This document shows positions 14,682-21,241 of a stretch of DNA of 36,639 nt, in pieces. Source of the stretch: 2-12-FULL-40-12 sp964518135 (GTDB taxonomy: Bacteria > Patescibacteriota > Minisyncoccia > Minisyncoccales > 2-12-FULL-40-12). A model generated the notes under the pieces. The model made no database searches. It had not been told where the DNA came from and saw nothing but the letters and a program-made list of their open reading frames with translations. The first letter of the stretch is position 1; each line of letters begins with the position of its first letter. A program made the position numbers and the translations under genes. Location: NCBI GenBank assembly GCA_964518135.1, contig CAZFEY010000003.1, forward strand, positions 1 to 36,639, given 5' to 3'.

Positions 14682-15176
14682 TTATTTCCAATCGCTCAAA
14701 TAAGTTGCTAATAATACTGACTTGTCGGCCCAAGAGACAGTAACAGTAATTTTTCTTGTTTTTTGGTCCTCAATACCTGATTCCGCAATATTCCCAGTAG
14801 ACTGATCGCGGAAAACTCGACTCAAAATAACTTGGCGCGTAAAACCGCCTATCGTTTCTTGTCCTAACGCAAATTGCCATTGAGGCGGGGCATCTGTTGT
14901 TTTTTGGACTCGATAAATAGCGCCGATATTAACGATACCCAGACCATCAACGAACCAATCTGTTCCATCCCGGATAGTCCTGACCGCTTCGATTGCTTCT
15001 ATGGCAAGATTGTTGGCTTGAGTAGTTTGGCCGTTTAAATTAGATATCTTTAAAATGGTAGCGGCCAGACTCGATACGGATAAAATTCCAACAACTATCA
15101 GAAAAATCACTATCAGAATCTCGATCATCCCAAATGCCCTATTGTCTTTTTTATTTAATTTATTAACTATTGCCAT
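14682..15176 (-). CDS. Prepilin-type protein, PilV/GspI-like minor pilin
   Basis: The N-terminus NKKDNRAFGMIEILIVIFLI is a prepilin signal in which Ala replaces Gly at -1 and E lies at +5 (FGMIE). The helix is followed by LNGQTTQANNLAIEAIEAVRTIRD, resembling PilV-type pilins. At 164 residues it is normal for the group. It is separated by no bases from the next gene and overlaps the previous one by 10 bases, so it is part of one operon. The Ala at the cleavage site is unusual but tolerated in some prepilins. Confidence 0.78.
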   Translation of the reverse strand: MAIVNKLNKKDNRAFGMIEILIVIFLIVVGILSVSSLAATILKISNLNGQTTQANNLAIEAIEAVRTIRDGTDWFVDGLGIVNIGAIYRVQKTTDAPPQWQFALGQETIGGFTRQVILSRVFRDQSTGNIAESGIEDQKTRKITVTVSWADKSVLLATYLSDWK

Positions 15177-16051
15177 AATGGTTCAGACGCAAAAATCGAT
15201 TGTTTTGTAGTGACAGACCCGTCGCTATTATAATTCAATAAATAACCGGAACTGTCTCCGCTTAGAGTGATTTGCAACGATACATTATTGTATCTTCTAT
15301 CCCTACGAATAGAGAATAGCGTATCTGGATCGTTCAATCTGTGCGTGCTCACCTCTACCCGCTGGCCCACGCCACCCACATTGACCTCTCCCAACCAATA
15401 GATTTGGCCATTCTGCATATTCGCAACTATAGGAATGTTCTGAATTACTCCGCCCTCAAATGTAAGCGTTAGGATTTCATTGCCGGTATTAATGACTCGG
15501 CCATAAGTAAATTCTACATGTCGAGAATCTTGAATTCGCCCACCAGAAGGAGCGCTAGACTCAACCATACTTACGCCACCGACGCTATCCACATATATGG
15601 TTTGCGTCTTGGTCGTGTCTGTTTTTAGCCTTATGGAAACGCTACCGGGATTATCTACGGTACCAACAATCCTATCGAAAACAACTTCGGTCTGTCCGCC
15701 TAGATCTATATTATAAATTTCAATCAGACTAGAAAGAGGGGCGATTATATCATAAGAAGGGTCTCGGCCAGCGTAATCATTCCCCTTAAAAAGAACGTAT
15801 TTATTGGGACTGGCTGCGGTATCGAAATATACGCCGTAGCTACTTGCCCCCTCCGATGCTAATGTTTTGCTCTGAGCAAGTCGAAGAACATTGGCGATAT
15901 TCCCAGCGCTATTTTTTAACTGAGCCTCCCTATTAAAAGGATATAGCGACAGTATGGTTATAACTCCCAAGATAGACAGAATACTAACGACAATAATAAT
16001 CTCTATAAGAGTAAAACCTAATCTCTTTCTATTTTGAGTTGTTAATCTCAT
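15167..16051 (-). CDS. Prepilin-type protein, GspH/FimT-like
   Basis: MRLTTQNRKRLGFTLIEIIIV is a clean type III prepilin signal with cleavage between Gly and Phe and Glu5. The segment NSAGNIANVLRLAQSKTLASEG (about 48-69) is the GspH/FimT hallmark. The rest is beta-rich and longer than usual (about 294 residues). The start at 16049-16051 is chosen; a longer frame begins at 16075 and would overlap pilC by 14 bases. It is the first prepilin gene after pilC. Confidence 0.8.
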   Translation of the reverse strand: MRLTTQNRKRLGFTLIEIIIVVSILSILGVITILSLYPFNREAQLKNSAGNIANVLRLAQSKTLASEGASSYGVYFDTAASPNKYVLFKGNDYAGRDPSYDIIAPLSSLIEIYNIDLGGQTEVVFDRIVGTVDNPGSVSIRLKTDTTKTQTIYVDSVGGVSMVESSAPSGGRIQDSRHVEFTYGRVINTGNEILTLTFEGGVIQNIPIVANMQNGQIYWLGEVNVGGVGQRVEVSTHRLNDPDTLFSIRRDRRYNNVSLQITLSGDSSGYLLNYNSDGSVTTKQSIFASEPLWQ

Positions 16052-16061
16052 TTTTTCCGAA

Positions 16062-17285
16062 TTATTGAATTGCACCCAGCATTGAATACATTGGCTGGAT
16101 CATTGAAACTGCAAAAAAACCAACTAGCGCTCCCACCAAGAGCATGAGACTTGGCTCAATAACGGCTGATAAATTTTTAGCGGCGTTTGTCGCTTCTTCT
16201 TCGAAAAATTCGGCTAATTTCTTTAAGATATCTGCTGTCTCTCCAGTTTCCTCCCCAACCTCAATCATCTGAATCACTATCATCGAATAAATGGCCTCGT
16301 GGCGCTTTAGAGCTTCCGATAATTTACTTCCTTTTTTGACTTGTTCTGCGGCATCTAACATTGCTTCTCGAAAATAGAAATTTCCCAAAGATCTCGAAAC
16401 AATTTCCAAGGTACGTATTATTGGCACCCCCGCAGAGAAAAGAGAGCTTAGGCTTCTTACCGTATAAGCAGCATTAGTCTTTTTGACGATAGGGGAAATA
16501 ACGGGAAGTTTAAGCATCAACATGTCAAAACTTTTCTTTCCAGATTTGGTTTTTAAAATGTACCTAAAAAGCACGACAATAACTACTACGATCAAAACCA
16601 CAATATACCAATAAGTGGCCATAAAAACTCCCGAATTAATAACTATTTGGGTTGTTATTGGCAGTGTGACTCCTAGCTCATCAAAAGTTTCTGCTAATTT
16701 TGGCACAACCATAATCAACATCAAAACACCAATACCAATCATTGCCGTAATAACTATAGCTGGGTAAATCAAAGCTCCCATCACCTTCGATCTCAATTCA
16801 TATTCTTTTTCCATTTGTTGAGTTAAGGTTTTAAGAACATCTTCCAACGTGCCCGTTTCTTCTCCAACCTCAATCATGTTCTGAAACAACTCTGGAAAGA
16901 TATTGGAATATTTTTTTAGGGAACTTGAAAAATTTTCTCCCTTTATGATTTTGTCGGAGATTTCAAATAAAGCAGTTTTAAACTTTTTACTTCTTGTCTG
17001 CCCGGCCAAAACTTCAATGGCCCGGGGTAAGGAAATTCCAGCGGCTATCATAACTTCGAGATTACGGATGAAGAATAATTTATCAGCAAGAGAAACCCTA
17101 CTCAAGAAAGGAATCGAAAAAGAAAAACCTTTCTTTTTAATGCCTTTTTCTTCTAAACTTGCCGACAACAAAAAATATCCATCTTGACGAAGAATTTTTG
17201 CCAACCCTGACTGGTCTTGAGCTTGTAAGACCCCTGTTTTTACGTCTCCTTCAAAAGATTTTGCCGTATAGAAATATTCTGGCAT
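16062..17285 (-). CDS. pilC: Type IV pilus platform protein PilC (GspF family)
   Basis: This 407-residue polytopic membrane protein has the two tandem T2SF domains of the family. Each carries the conserved E-V-G-E-E-T-G motif (MIEVGEETGTLEDVLK near 136-151 and MIEVGEETGETADILK near 337-352). Transmembrane segments lie at about 170-192, 218-240 and 380-400. PilC transmits rotation or movement from the PilB ATPase to the growing pilus. It heads the prepilin and pilMNO genes and ends 10 bases before the first prepilin. Confidence 0.93.
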   Translation of the reverse strand: MPEYFYTAKSFEGDVKTGVLQAQDQSGLAKILRQDGYFLLSASLEEKGIKKKGFSFSIPFLSRVSLADKLFFIRNLEVMIAAGISLPRAIEVLAGQTRSKKFKTALFEISDKIIKGENFSSSLKKYSNIFPELFQNMIEVGEETGTLEDVLKTLTQQMEKEYELRSKVMGALIYPAIVITAMIGIGVLMLIMVVPKLAETFDELGVTLPITTQIVINSGVFMATYWYIVVLIVVVIVVLFRYILKTKSGKKSFDMLMLKLPVISPIVKKTNAAYTVRSLSSLFSAGVPIIRTLEIVSRSLGNFYFREAMLDAAEQVKKGSKLSEALKRHEAIYSMIVIQMIEVGEETGETADILKKLAEFFEEEATNAAKNLSAVIEPSLMLLVGALVGFFAVSMIQPMYSMLGAIQ

Positions 17286-17316
17286 CGATTTGTTAGTTTC
17301 ATTGTATCACAGCTAC

Positions 17317-17808
17317 CTATTCAGCCAAACTTAAAACTTCGATTTCTCGCGTTTTATTGTCCACAAAACGGAAATTAATAACGATAGAATTTTTAGGCAA
17401 TAGAGATTTAATCCGCTCTGCCCATTCTATAGCCACAACATTGGCATTGTTATTAATAATCTTTCTAAAACCCAGATTCAATAATTCTTTAGGCTTTCTT
17501 ATTCGATAACAATCGATGTGAAACAGGTCATGTAATTCATTATCTTTAGGTCTAGATAATTCGCCAATACTTAACCTTTTCATAACAACAAATGTTGGGC
17601 TTAGTACCGCACTCTTAATGCGCAGACCCTTGGCCAAGCCCTGCAAGAAAGTCGTCTTGCCGCTACCCAGGTCACCATTTAAAGCTAAAACCAAAGCTGT
17701 TTTCCCTAGCTTGGCCTTAATTATTTCTTTACCCAAAATCTCTCCCAGTCTTCTCGTCGCCGAAGGGAAATGAGATAAAAAAGAATAATTTTTTAGGTCT
17801 TTTTTCAT
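17317..17808 (-). CDS. tsaE: tRNA threonylcarbamoyladenosine biosynthesis ATPase TsaE
   Basis: TsaE is the small ATPase that works with TsaB and TsaD to make t6A37 on ANN-decoding tRNAs. Its P-loop GDLGSGKTTFLQGLAKGL is visible at about residues 46-63, followed by SPTFV and the later DCYR and VAIEWAERI motifs. At 163 residues it matches the family. The start at 17806-17808 is chosen because the longer frame to 17859 would translate the structured repeat at 17824-17913 as 17 meaningless residues. It lies 31 bases upstream of pilC on the same strand. Confidence 0.93.
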   Translation of the reverse strand: MKKDLKNYSFLSHFPSATRRLGEILGKEIIKAKLGKTALVLALNGDLGSGKTTFLQGLAKGLRIKSAVLSPTFVVMKRLSIGELSRPKDNELHDLFHIDCYRIRKPKELLNLGFRKIINNNANVVAIEWAERIKSLLPKNSIVINFRFVDNKTREIEVLSLAE

Positions 17809-17823
17809 TATATAATTTGAAGA

Positions 17824-17913
17824 TTGACCCGGTAGTGAATTTTTGACTGGCCTCGCCAAATATTTCGTCGCCTTTATGGCGACGAAGCTGTCAAAAATCT
17901 ACTACCGGGTTGA
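17824..17913 (+). repeat. Structured inverted repeat, copy 2 (ACCCGGTAGT family)
   Basis: Arms 17824-17847 and 17890-17913 pair with the same two-base internal mismatch as copy 1. The interior has hairpin TGGC-CTC-GCCA (17848-17858) and a 9-bp hairpin TTCGTCGCC/GGCGACGAA (17864-17886). The first inner hairpin differs from copy 1 by a compensatory pair swap. It lies between divergent genes, so it is not a terminator here. Confidence 0.8.
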
Positions 17914-17917
17914 CCAT

Positions 17918-17945
17918 TTGACCAAAATAAGATAGATTATATAAA
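17918..17945 (+). promoter_or_regulatory. Likely promoter of the plus-strand pilB-type gene
   Basis: TTGACC (17918-17923), a 16-base spacer and TATAAA (17940-17945) lie about 70 bases before the ATG. The end of the adjacent repeat supplies a second TTGACC (17910-17915), which could also act as a -35 with TAGATT. Confidence 0.5.
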
Positions 17946-18013
17946 GTAATTTGAAGAATTAAAAAAGAATAATTTTCCGAATAACACTTTTATTGTAAAA
18001 GAAAACTGCGCGT

Positions 18014-19327
18014 ATGGAAATGGTAAAGCCAAAAATAACCGGGGAGGTTGAAATCTTTGAAGAAGAGATAGGAAAGATTAGCAACATCCCAGAATACGAA
18101 GCCACAATACAAAGATCTCTTCAAGAAAAGGTAACAAAGATTTTAGAAATGATTCTGGGAGGGGCAATTCTCCTTAATGGTTCTGATATTCACATGGAGG
18201 CAGAAGAAGCACGGGCGAAATTGCGAATAAGAATGGACGGTGTTCTGCACGATGTCACCAGTATAGATCTAAAAATATATAAAACCCTTCTCTCTAGGAT
18301 TAAATTATTATCGAAAGTAAAATTGAACGTTACGAACCGACCACAAGATGGTCGGTTTACTATTTTAGTAACAGGAAGAACACAAGAATCAACGTCGGCC
18401 GAAGTAAGAACTTCTACCCTACCCGCCGAAAGAGGAGAGGCGGTAGTGATGCGTCTTTTAAATCCCAAAAACATAATGGAAATAGAAAAACTGGGACTAA
18501 GACAAGATTTATTAAATATCTTTTTGAAAGAGATCAAAAGACCCAATGGAATGTTTATCGTAACTGGCCCTACTGGATCTGGAAAAACAACAACGCTATA
18601 TGCAATTTTAAAAAGGATTAATAATCCTGAAATCAAAATTATCACCATCGAAGACCCAATAGAATATCATTTGGAAGGATTATCCCAAACCCAAATCGAC
18701 TCAAATAGAGGATATAGTTTTGCTAGCGGTTTACGATCAATAATGCGACAAGACCCAGATGTTATTCTTATCGGCGAGATAAGAGACCTGGAAACAGCAG
18801 AAATAGCTTGCCAATCATCATTAACCGGTCACCTTGTTTTTTCTACTTTGCATACAAATGACGCAGCTGGAGCTGTGGCACGTATGGTTGACCTTGGTGT
18901 AAGACCAATCTCCGTTGCGCCCGCCGTTAATACAATAATCGCACAAAGACTGCCAAGAACCGTTTGCAAACAGTGTTCTAAATTAACCCCTGCTTCCCCA
19001 ATCGAATTAAAAAAAATTAAAGAAGGGCTGCAAAACGTTAAAAAAGAGTTGTTACCAATAGATCCTTCGGCAAGCTCCCTTAAAATACCGAGGGTTAACA
19101 AATGTGTAAACTGCAACGAGACAGGGTACAGAGGCCGTATTGGTATTTATGAGGCGTTTTTGATTGATGACGAAATGGAAGAATTGATACTTAAAAACCC
19201 TTCTGTCATAGATATGAAAAAGCTGGCAATCAAAAAAGGAATGCTTACGATGTATCAAGATGGACTAATCAAGGTTTTGCAAGGATTAACTACGCTAGAG
19301 GAAATAGAAAGAATGGCGGAGGCATAA
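18014..19327 (+). CDS. pilB: Type IV pilus assembly ATPase, PilB/GspE family
   Basis: This hexameric ATPase powers pilus extension. Visible motifs: SDIHME (57-62), Walker A GPTGSGKT (185-192), Asp box TIEDPIEY (211-218), Walker B ILIGEIRD (251-258) and His box TGHLVFSTLHTND (271-283). A zinc-binding tetracysteine follows (C318-x2-C321 and C364-x2-C367). The protein is 437 residues, so the N-terminal GspE_N domain of typical PilB (about 560) is largely absent. It is read divergently from tsaE-pilC. A second PilB-type gene lies at 35447-36639. PilB is more likely than PilT because of the zinc motif. Confidence 0.88.
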   Translation: MEMVKPKITGEVEIFEEEIGKISNIPEYEATIQRSLQEKVTKILEMILGGAILLNGSDIHMEAEEARAKLRIRMDGVLHDVTSIDLKIYKTLLSRIKLLSKVKLNVTNRPQDGRFTILVTGRTQESTSAEVRTSTLPAERGEAVVMRLLNPKNIMEIEKLGLRQDLLNIFLKEIKRPNGMFIVTGPTGSGKTTTLYAILKRINNPEIKIITIEDPIEYHLEGLSQTQIDSNRGYSFASGLRSIMRQDPDVILIGEIRDLETAEIACQSSLTGHLVFSTLHTNDAAGAVARMVDLGVRPISVAPAVNTIIAQRLPRTVCKQCSKLTPASPIELKKIKEGLQNVKKELLPIDPSASSLKIPRVNKCVNCNETGYRGRIGIYEAFLIDDEMEELILKNPSVIDMKKLAIKKGMLTMYQDGLIKVLQGLTTLEEIERMAEA

Positions 19328-19351
19328 CAAAACTGCGCCCATTGGGCGCAG
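19326..19351 (-). terminator. Terminator of the small RNA
   Basis: On the minus strand CTGCGCC pairs with GGCGCAG in a perfect GC-rich hairpin (19333-19351) followed by TTTTGTT. The U tract is present only on the minus strand. It overlaps the stop codon of the convergent pilB gene. Confidence 0.85.
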
Positions 19352-19527
19352 CATACTGGTTCATAACAATTAGACCTAAAGCTGGGGGCTAAATTTGGTA
19401 CAGGTGACGCAAAATCAGAACCCTTCCGAGGAGTAATTTCGCTGAAAGCCAAATTATCCATCAGTGAAGAACTCCGGGAACCCCCAACTTTAGACCTAAT
19501 TGTAAATCCTTATTATGATAAGTAATA
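19326..19527 (-). ncRNA. Stand-alone structured small RNA, class unknown
   Basis: A minus-strand transcript of about 200 bases is predicted between the promoter at 19534-19562 and the terminator at 19326-19351. Its ends form a 23-bp closing stem (19481-19503 with 19366-19388). Three of those pairs are G-U in the minus-strand RNA and would be A-C mismatches in the other strand, which supports this orientation. Inside, TAATTT-G-GC and GC-G-AAATTA close a TTTCA loop, and TTCC/GGAA with GGAG/CTCC stack below it. No start codon with a ribosome site is seen. Size and long hairpin shape recall 6S RNA, but no diagnostic 6S, SRP, RNase P or tmRNA motif was found. Confidence 0.7.
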
Positions 19528-19533
19528 ATGCGT

Positions 19534-19562
19534 ATTATATCAAGGTTGGGTAAGCTTGTCAA
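19534..19562 (-). promoter_or_regulatory. Perfect-consensus promoter of the small RNA
   Basis: On the minus strand TTGACA (19557-19562), a 17-base spacer and TATAAT (19534-19539) match the sigma-70 consensus at all twelve positions. This is the best promoter in the window and implies an abundant transcript starting near 19527. Confidence 0.9.
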
Positions 19563-19634
19563 GTCCTTATACTCAAAACAACACAAAAGGCAATTACCGG
19601 TATAAACCGGGTTTTTTATACAAAAATCGATATT

Positions 19635-20942
19635 TTACCTGCCCAATCTGATATTTTTAATCTCTTCGCGCACAATTTCTGACTCTTGCCAAGGCATTTT
19701 CTTGCCCTTGGCCACATTCATCCATTGCTCTCCCCCTTTTCCCGCGAATAAGATTAAATCGTCTTTTTGGGCCAATCTTAACGCTTTTTGAATTGCTTCT
19801 CTGCGATCAACAATCCTAAAAACGTTCTCTCCTAAAACTCTTTGCTTGTTTTCTAGGACCGGTTTAAGGATCTCATCAACTATTTTCGTCGGATCTTCGT
19901 CGTATGGATCGTCTGTCGTAACTATAATAATATCAGCTAGTTCATTTGCAACCTTTCCCATAGCCGCCCTGCGCCATTTATCTCTCCCTCCGGCAGCCGA
20001 ACCGAACACAACAATTACTCTGTTGGGATTAAAAACTTTTACCGTCCTCAAGGCTTTTTCTAAACTTGTCTGCTCGTAAGAATAATCCACAATAACTTTA
20101 AAATCCTGACCCTTATTTATAACTTCCATTCTTCCAGGCGGAGCTTTAATTTGCGGTAATACTTTTTTGATTTCTTCTATTTTAAGACCTTGCGACAATA
20201 CAACGCTAATTGCAGCAGCTGCATTTTCGACGTTAAACCTGCCAATTAAAGGAACCTCTATTTTGTTATTTTCAAAGCAAAATATACTTTTATCAGCAAA
20301 CAATTCTATACTTAAAACCATAAATCTATGGTCAACCCTATTATCGTTTTTATCTTGCAGGGTAAAACCAAATTTAGTCTTAATTGGCGGCTTTATGAAG
20401 TAATCTATGTTCTCGTCGTCTAGGTTATAAATACCAACCCCATCTTTTTTTTGGGCTACTTTCTCAAATAACTTTACTTTCGCAGCTTTATAATTCTCAA
20501 AACTGCCATGGCGCTCAATATGTTCTGGATATAAATTGGTAAAAACAGCGGCATTGTAATCAATAAATCTGTGTCTGTGCTGTAAAATTCCCTCTGAAGA
20601 AGTTTCGATTATGGCATATTTGCAACCTTCTTTTACGGAATTTGCCAAAAATCGTTGCAGCTGCAATCTCCCAAGCATTGTCTGTTTTGTATAATTAGGC
20701 CATTCTTTATCTCCCATGCGAAAATTAACCGTTGTTGCCATAGACGATTTCAATCCGCAATAATTAAAAATCTGGCAGATTAAATTGCAAACTGTTGTTT
20801 TTCCTTTTGTACCGGTAACTCCTATGACCTTTAGCCCTCTCGAGGGAAAACCATACAAAAAAGCTCCCAGAAAAGCAAGAACAAAATGGTACCAAGACAC
20901 AACGAAACTTGGAGTGATTTTCTTAACAAATTCTTTAATCAT
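19635..20942 (-). CDS. murE: MurE-type UDP-N-acetylmuramyl-tripeptide synthetase
   Basis: This Mur ligase adds the third amino acid of the peptidoglycan stem peptide. The ATP loop GVTGTKGKTT lies near residues 41-50. ETSSEG, the FTNLYPEHIERHGSFENY block, GRFNVENAAAA and APPGRMEVI follow, all typical of MurE. Instead of the usual N-terminal UMP-binding domain there is a short hydrophobic segment (WYHFVLAFLGAFLYGFP, about 18-34), and total length is 435 against about 490. The substrate motif reads DDPYDEDP rather than the DNPR of diaminopimelate-adding enzymes, so specificity may differ. The start is ATG at 20940-20942. Confidence 0.85.
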   Translation of the reverse strand: MIKEFVKKITPSFVVSWYHFVLAFLGAFLYGFPSRGLKVIGVTGTKGKTTVCNLICQIFNYCGLKSSMATTVNFRMGDKEWPNYTKQTMLGRLQLQRFLANSVKEGCKYAIIETSSEGILQHRHRFIDYNAAVFTNLYPEHIERHGSFENYKAAKVKLFEKVAQKKDGVGIYNLDDENIDYFIKPPIKTKFGFTLQDKNDNRVDHRFMVLSIELFADKSIFCFENNKIEVPLIGRFNVENAAAAISVVLSQGLKIEEIKKVLPQIKAPPGRMEVINKGQDFKVIVDYSYEQTSLEKALRTVKVFNPNRVIVVFGSAAGGRDKWRRAAMGKVANELADIIIVTTDDPYDEDPTKIVDEILKPVLENKQRVLGENVFRIVDRREAIQKALRLAQKDDLILFAGKGGEQWMNVAKGKKMPWQESEIVREEIKNIRLGR

Positions 20943-20950
20943 CAAAATTC

Positions 20951-20959
20951 ATTCTACCA
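20951..20959 (-). promoter_or_regulatory. Extended -10 box of murE, probably leaderless
   Basis: TGGTAGAAT on the minus strand ends 8 bases before the murE ATG, the same spacing as at htrA. No clear -35 is seen, which fits an extended -10 promoter. Transcription would begin almost at the start codon. Confidence 0.5.
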
Positions 20960-21010
20960 CAAATAAAAAATCCCTCGCATTTCTGCAAAGGACCTATTTC
21001 ACAAAATCTA

Positions 21011-21226
21011 AAGGACAAAGCCTCAAGGATCCAAAAGATCCAAGCCGCGGAGATTAGGGATTTAATCAGGGAATTAAGAAAATAATTCGCGTGGGCGCAC
21101 TTGCCCCGCCCCCAGAATTGGGGGCGGGGTGAACATACCCCGAGCCGAAGGCGAGGGTTGCGCTATTTGCGTGCTGATTTCGAGAGAGCGGCTGAAATTC
21201 GAGATATAATCAAAAATATTAATTAG
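21011..21226 (+). pseudogene. Possible decayed UVR-motif coding remnants
   Basis: In one plus-strand frame, 21044-21085 reads AAEIRDLIRELRK then stop, and 21173-21226 reads ADFERAAEIRDIIKNIN then stop. The second matches the UVR motif (DFE-x-AA-x-x-RD-x-I) of UvrB, UvrC and McsA. The two AAEIRD copies use different codons, which suggests former coding function. No start codon or upstream domain is present. A GC-rich palindrome lies between them. Confidence 0.3.
21104..21129. repeat. GC-rich 10-bp hairpin
   Basis: CCCCGCCCCC (21104-21113) and GGGGGCGGGG (21120-21129) close an AGAATT loop. A second hairpin (ACCC...GGGT around GCCGAAGGC, 21137-21157) and outer GCGCA/TGCGC arms suggest a three-way junction. 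It is far richer in GC than its surroundings. No T tract follows on either strand, so a simple terminator is unlikely. Confidence 0.6.
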
Positions 21227-21241
21227 CTATAAAAAATAAAT

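Noticed and set aside
17809..17859. N-terminal extension of TsaE to 17859
   Set aside because: The 17 residues come from the structured repeat copy 2. The ATG at 17808 gives normal family length.
19255..19461. Minus-strand protein gene over the small RNA
   Set aside because: The frame lies inside the RNA closing stem and terminator, has no ribosome site, and runs into the pilB coding region. The promoter, stem and terminator explain the sequence better.
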